This document shows, piece by piece, positions 6,365 through 7,527 of a stretch of DNA of 7,527 nucleotides. The notes beneath the pieces are model-generated. The model was not told the origin of the DNA and searched no databases. It worked only from the letters and a program-made list of their open reading frames with translations. This stretch comes from an uncultured Armatimonadota bacterium (lineage in GTDB: Bacteria; Armatimonadota; Fimbriimonadia; Fimbriimonadales; Fimbriimonadaceae), in NCBI GenBank assembly GCA_946478935.1, contig CAMLEL010000111.1:1-7527 (forward strand), given 5' to 3'. The first letter of the stretch is position 1, and every line of letters starts with the position of its first letter. The position numbers and the translations under genes were made by a program.

Positions 6365-7527
6365 CGACCGGCTCCTCCGCCACGGCCGCCTCCCATCTGG
6401 AGGCTCGCACCGGCTCGAGGCTGCCCCGATCGCTGTTGGTTGTTTCGCGGGCGTTGGCCACCACCCGCCAATCCGCCGCCTTCTTGCGCCTCCTGCATCT
6501 TCTGTTGAGTCTCTCGCAGGGCCGCCAAATCGATCTTTGCGGTCACGATTTCGTCGCCTTCTTTCAGGCCGCTGATGATTTCGGTTCCGTCGTTGCCGAT
6601 CTCACCCACTTTGACTTCGACTCGCTGAGGCACCTGCGGATCCACGCCTTTAATTTCTACGAAGGCTTTGTCGCCATCGTGGATAACGGCCTGGCTGGGA
6701 ACGATCAGCACATTGGCTTTTTCAAGCGTCAGAAACTCGCAGGTCGCCGTCATCCCGGGCAAGAGTTGCACTTTGCCACCCGGCTTGATCTTGACGCGGA
6801 CTTTGACCGCGGTGATGTTGTTTTCCGTAAGTGCCGCAGGATTGACACGATCGACGACTCCTTCGACCTTAACTCCCTTGAACGCCTCAGTGACAATGCG
6901 AACCTTCTGGCCAACGCGAACTTGCGCAATATCCGCTTCGACCACGGAGCACTCAACGAACATCGTCGTGACGTCGCTCAACTGGACGATGCTCGTGCCT
7001 TGGGCAAACGTGCTCGTGCCGGGAGGAATAATCGTGCCTTCCTCAAGATACTTGGTCGTGACAACTCCATCTCGGGGCGCCAACACTGTGGTGCTGTCCA
7101 ATTGCACTTTGGCATTTTCTACCGAAACGCGACTTCGAACGGTCGAAGCCTTGGCAGCACGGAATTCTTCGTTGCGCACGCGGTTGTTGATGGACGTGTC
7201 CCGTGCTTGCTGCAAGTTGATTTCCGCGGTTTTCACCGCTTTTTCTGCCTCGGCCACCGTTTGTCTTTGAATGGCCGTGTCCGAGGAATTCGCTTTGGCT
7301 TGATCCAAGCTCGCCTTGCTACGCGCAATCGCCGCATTGGCCGACACAACTTCTGAGGCCAGATCCTGCTCTAACGTCTTCAACTGCGTCTGGGAAAGCT
7401 GATAGGCAGCCCGGGCCGCTTCGAGTGAGCCCCGGGCCCGGTCGACATTGGCTTGCGTGGTAAATCCCTGCTCCAACAGTCGAATCTGTCTCGTGTGCTC
7501 TGCCTGAGCGACTTCGAAGTCAGCCTT
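6361..7527 (-). CDS. Periplasmic adaptor subunit (HlyD/MacA type), 5' end off the window
   Basis: The reading frame stays open to the right edge, so the 388 residues seen here are the C-terminal part; the TTG at 7474-7476 is only an internal codon (reading on through KADFEVAQAEHTRQIRL). Adaptors of this family link an inner-membrane transporter to an outer-membrane channel. The first ~140 residues are an Ala/Gln/Glu/Arg-rich coiled-coil hairpin. The lipoyl-like half motif STTVLAPRDGVVTTKYLEEG follows at about 145-164, then a beta-barrel domain ending in LPGMTATCEF (256-265) and a membrane-proximal domain (about 270-330). The last ~38 residues are a Gly/Gln/Arg-rich, low-complexity tail (MGGGRGGGAGR at the end) that the family does not need. 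The stop overlaps the permease start (ATGA). The missing N-terminus should hold a signal peptide or lipid anchor plus the first lipoyl half. Confidence 0.95.
   Translation of the reverse strand, partial: KADFEVAQAEHTRQIRLLEQGFTTQANVDRARGSLEAARAAYQLSQTQLKTLEQDLASEVVSANAAIARSKASLDQAKANSSDTAIQRQTVAEAEKAVKTAEINLQQARDTSINNRVRNEEFRAAKASTVRSRVSVENAKVQLDSTTVLAPRDGVVTTKYLEEGTIIPPGTSTFAQGTSIVQLSDVTTMFVECSVVEADIAQVRVGQKVRIVTEAFKGVKVEGVVDRVNPAALTENNITAVKVRVKIKPGGKVQLLPGMTATCEFLTLEKANVLIVPSQAVIHDGDKAFVEIKGVDPQVPQRVEVKVGEIGNDGTEIISGLKEGDEIVTAKIDLAALRETQQKMQEAQEGGGLAGGGQRPRNNQQRSGQPRAGASLQMGGGRGGGAGR
6372..6378 (-). promoter_or_regulatory. Shine-Dalgarno site of the permease gene inside the adaptor's 3' end
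   Basis: The minus strand reads GGAGGAG, 7 nt before the permease ATG at 6364. It lies within the codons of the adaptor's Gly-rich tail, so this tail also carries the translation signal of the next gene. Confidence 0.65.

Noticed and set aside
6436..7356. Long plus-strand open frame (306 codons) opposite the adaptor gene.
   Set aside because: It is the shadow of the adaptor, whose coiled-coil, lipoyl and barrel features are unmistakable on the minus strand; the plus-strand product is His/Arg/Asp-rich with no family features.

Overview
The window is a compact stretch of bacterial chromosome with eight protein-coding genes and almost no intergenic space. There are no RNA genes, insertion sequences, CRISPR arrays or prophage signs. 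Composition is moderately GC-rich: about 58-67% in sampled lines of the transporter and CoA-transferase genes, but only about 43-48% in sampled lines of the leftmost gene. The Shine-Dalgarno-led, tightly overlapping genes and the small secreted proteins of unknown function would fit a free-living Gram-negative-type bacterium. A periplasmic adaptor with a MacB-type permease points the same way. A member of Armatimonadota (Fimbriimonas-like) is my guess from overall style only; nothing here proves it.

Left part (76-2703, minus strand): a gene for a short-chain dehydrogenase/reductase-like protein is followed, 26 bp later, by two tandem paralogous genes of unknown function. Each paralog encodes 304 residues once the second gene's start is corrected. 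They are about half identical, keep their key cysteines in the same places, and carry three PepSY-like strand endings (D-x(3-4)-G-[KQ]-[LV]). The reductase has the Rossmann glycine motif but appears to lack the catalytic Ser, Tyr and Lys.

Middle (2768-4140, plus strand): a divergent two-gene unit starts with subunit A of a 3-oxoacid CoA-transferase. It overlaps by 4 bp (ATGA) a small, probably exported protein of unknown function. Subunit B, which carries the catalytic glutamate in this family, is not next to it.

Right part (4130-7527, minus strand): a periplasmic adaptor (HlyD/MacA type, running off the right edge) overlaps by 4 bp a MacB-type ABC permease. The permease overlaps by 1 bp a YraN/UPF0102 protein. 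Riboflavin synthase alpha (ribE) follows 70 bp later and meets the plus-strand unit tail to tail, with the two coding regions overlapping by 11 bp. The efflux ATPase is not in the window and would have to lie upstream of the adaptor or elsewhere.

I found no clear new defence or mobile system. The most unusual items are the tandem 304-residue paralogs, the active-site-less reductase beside them, and the CoA-transferase A subunit without its B partner.
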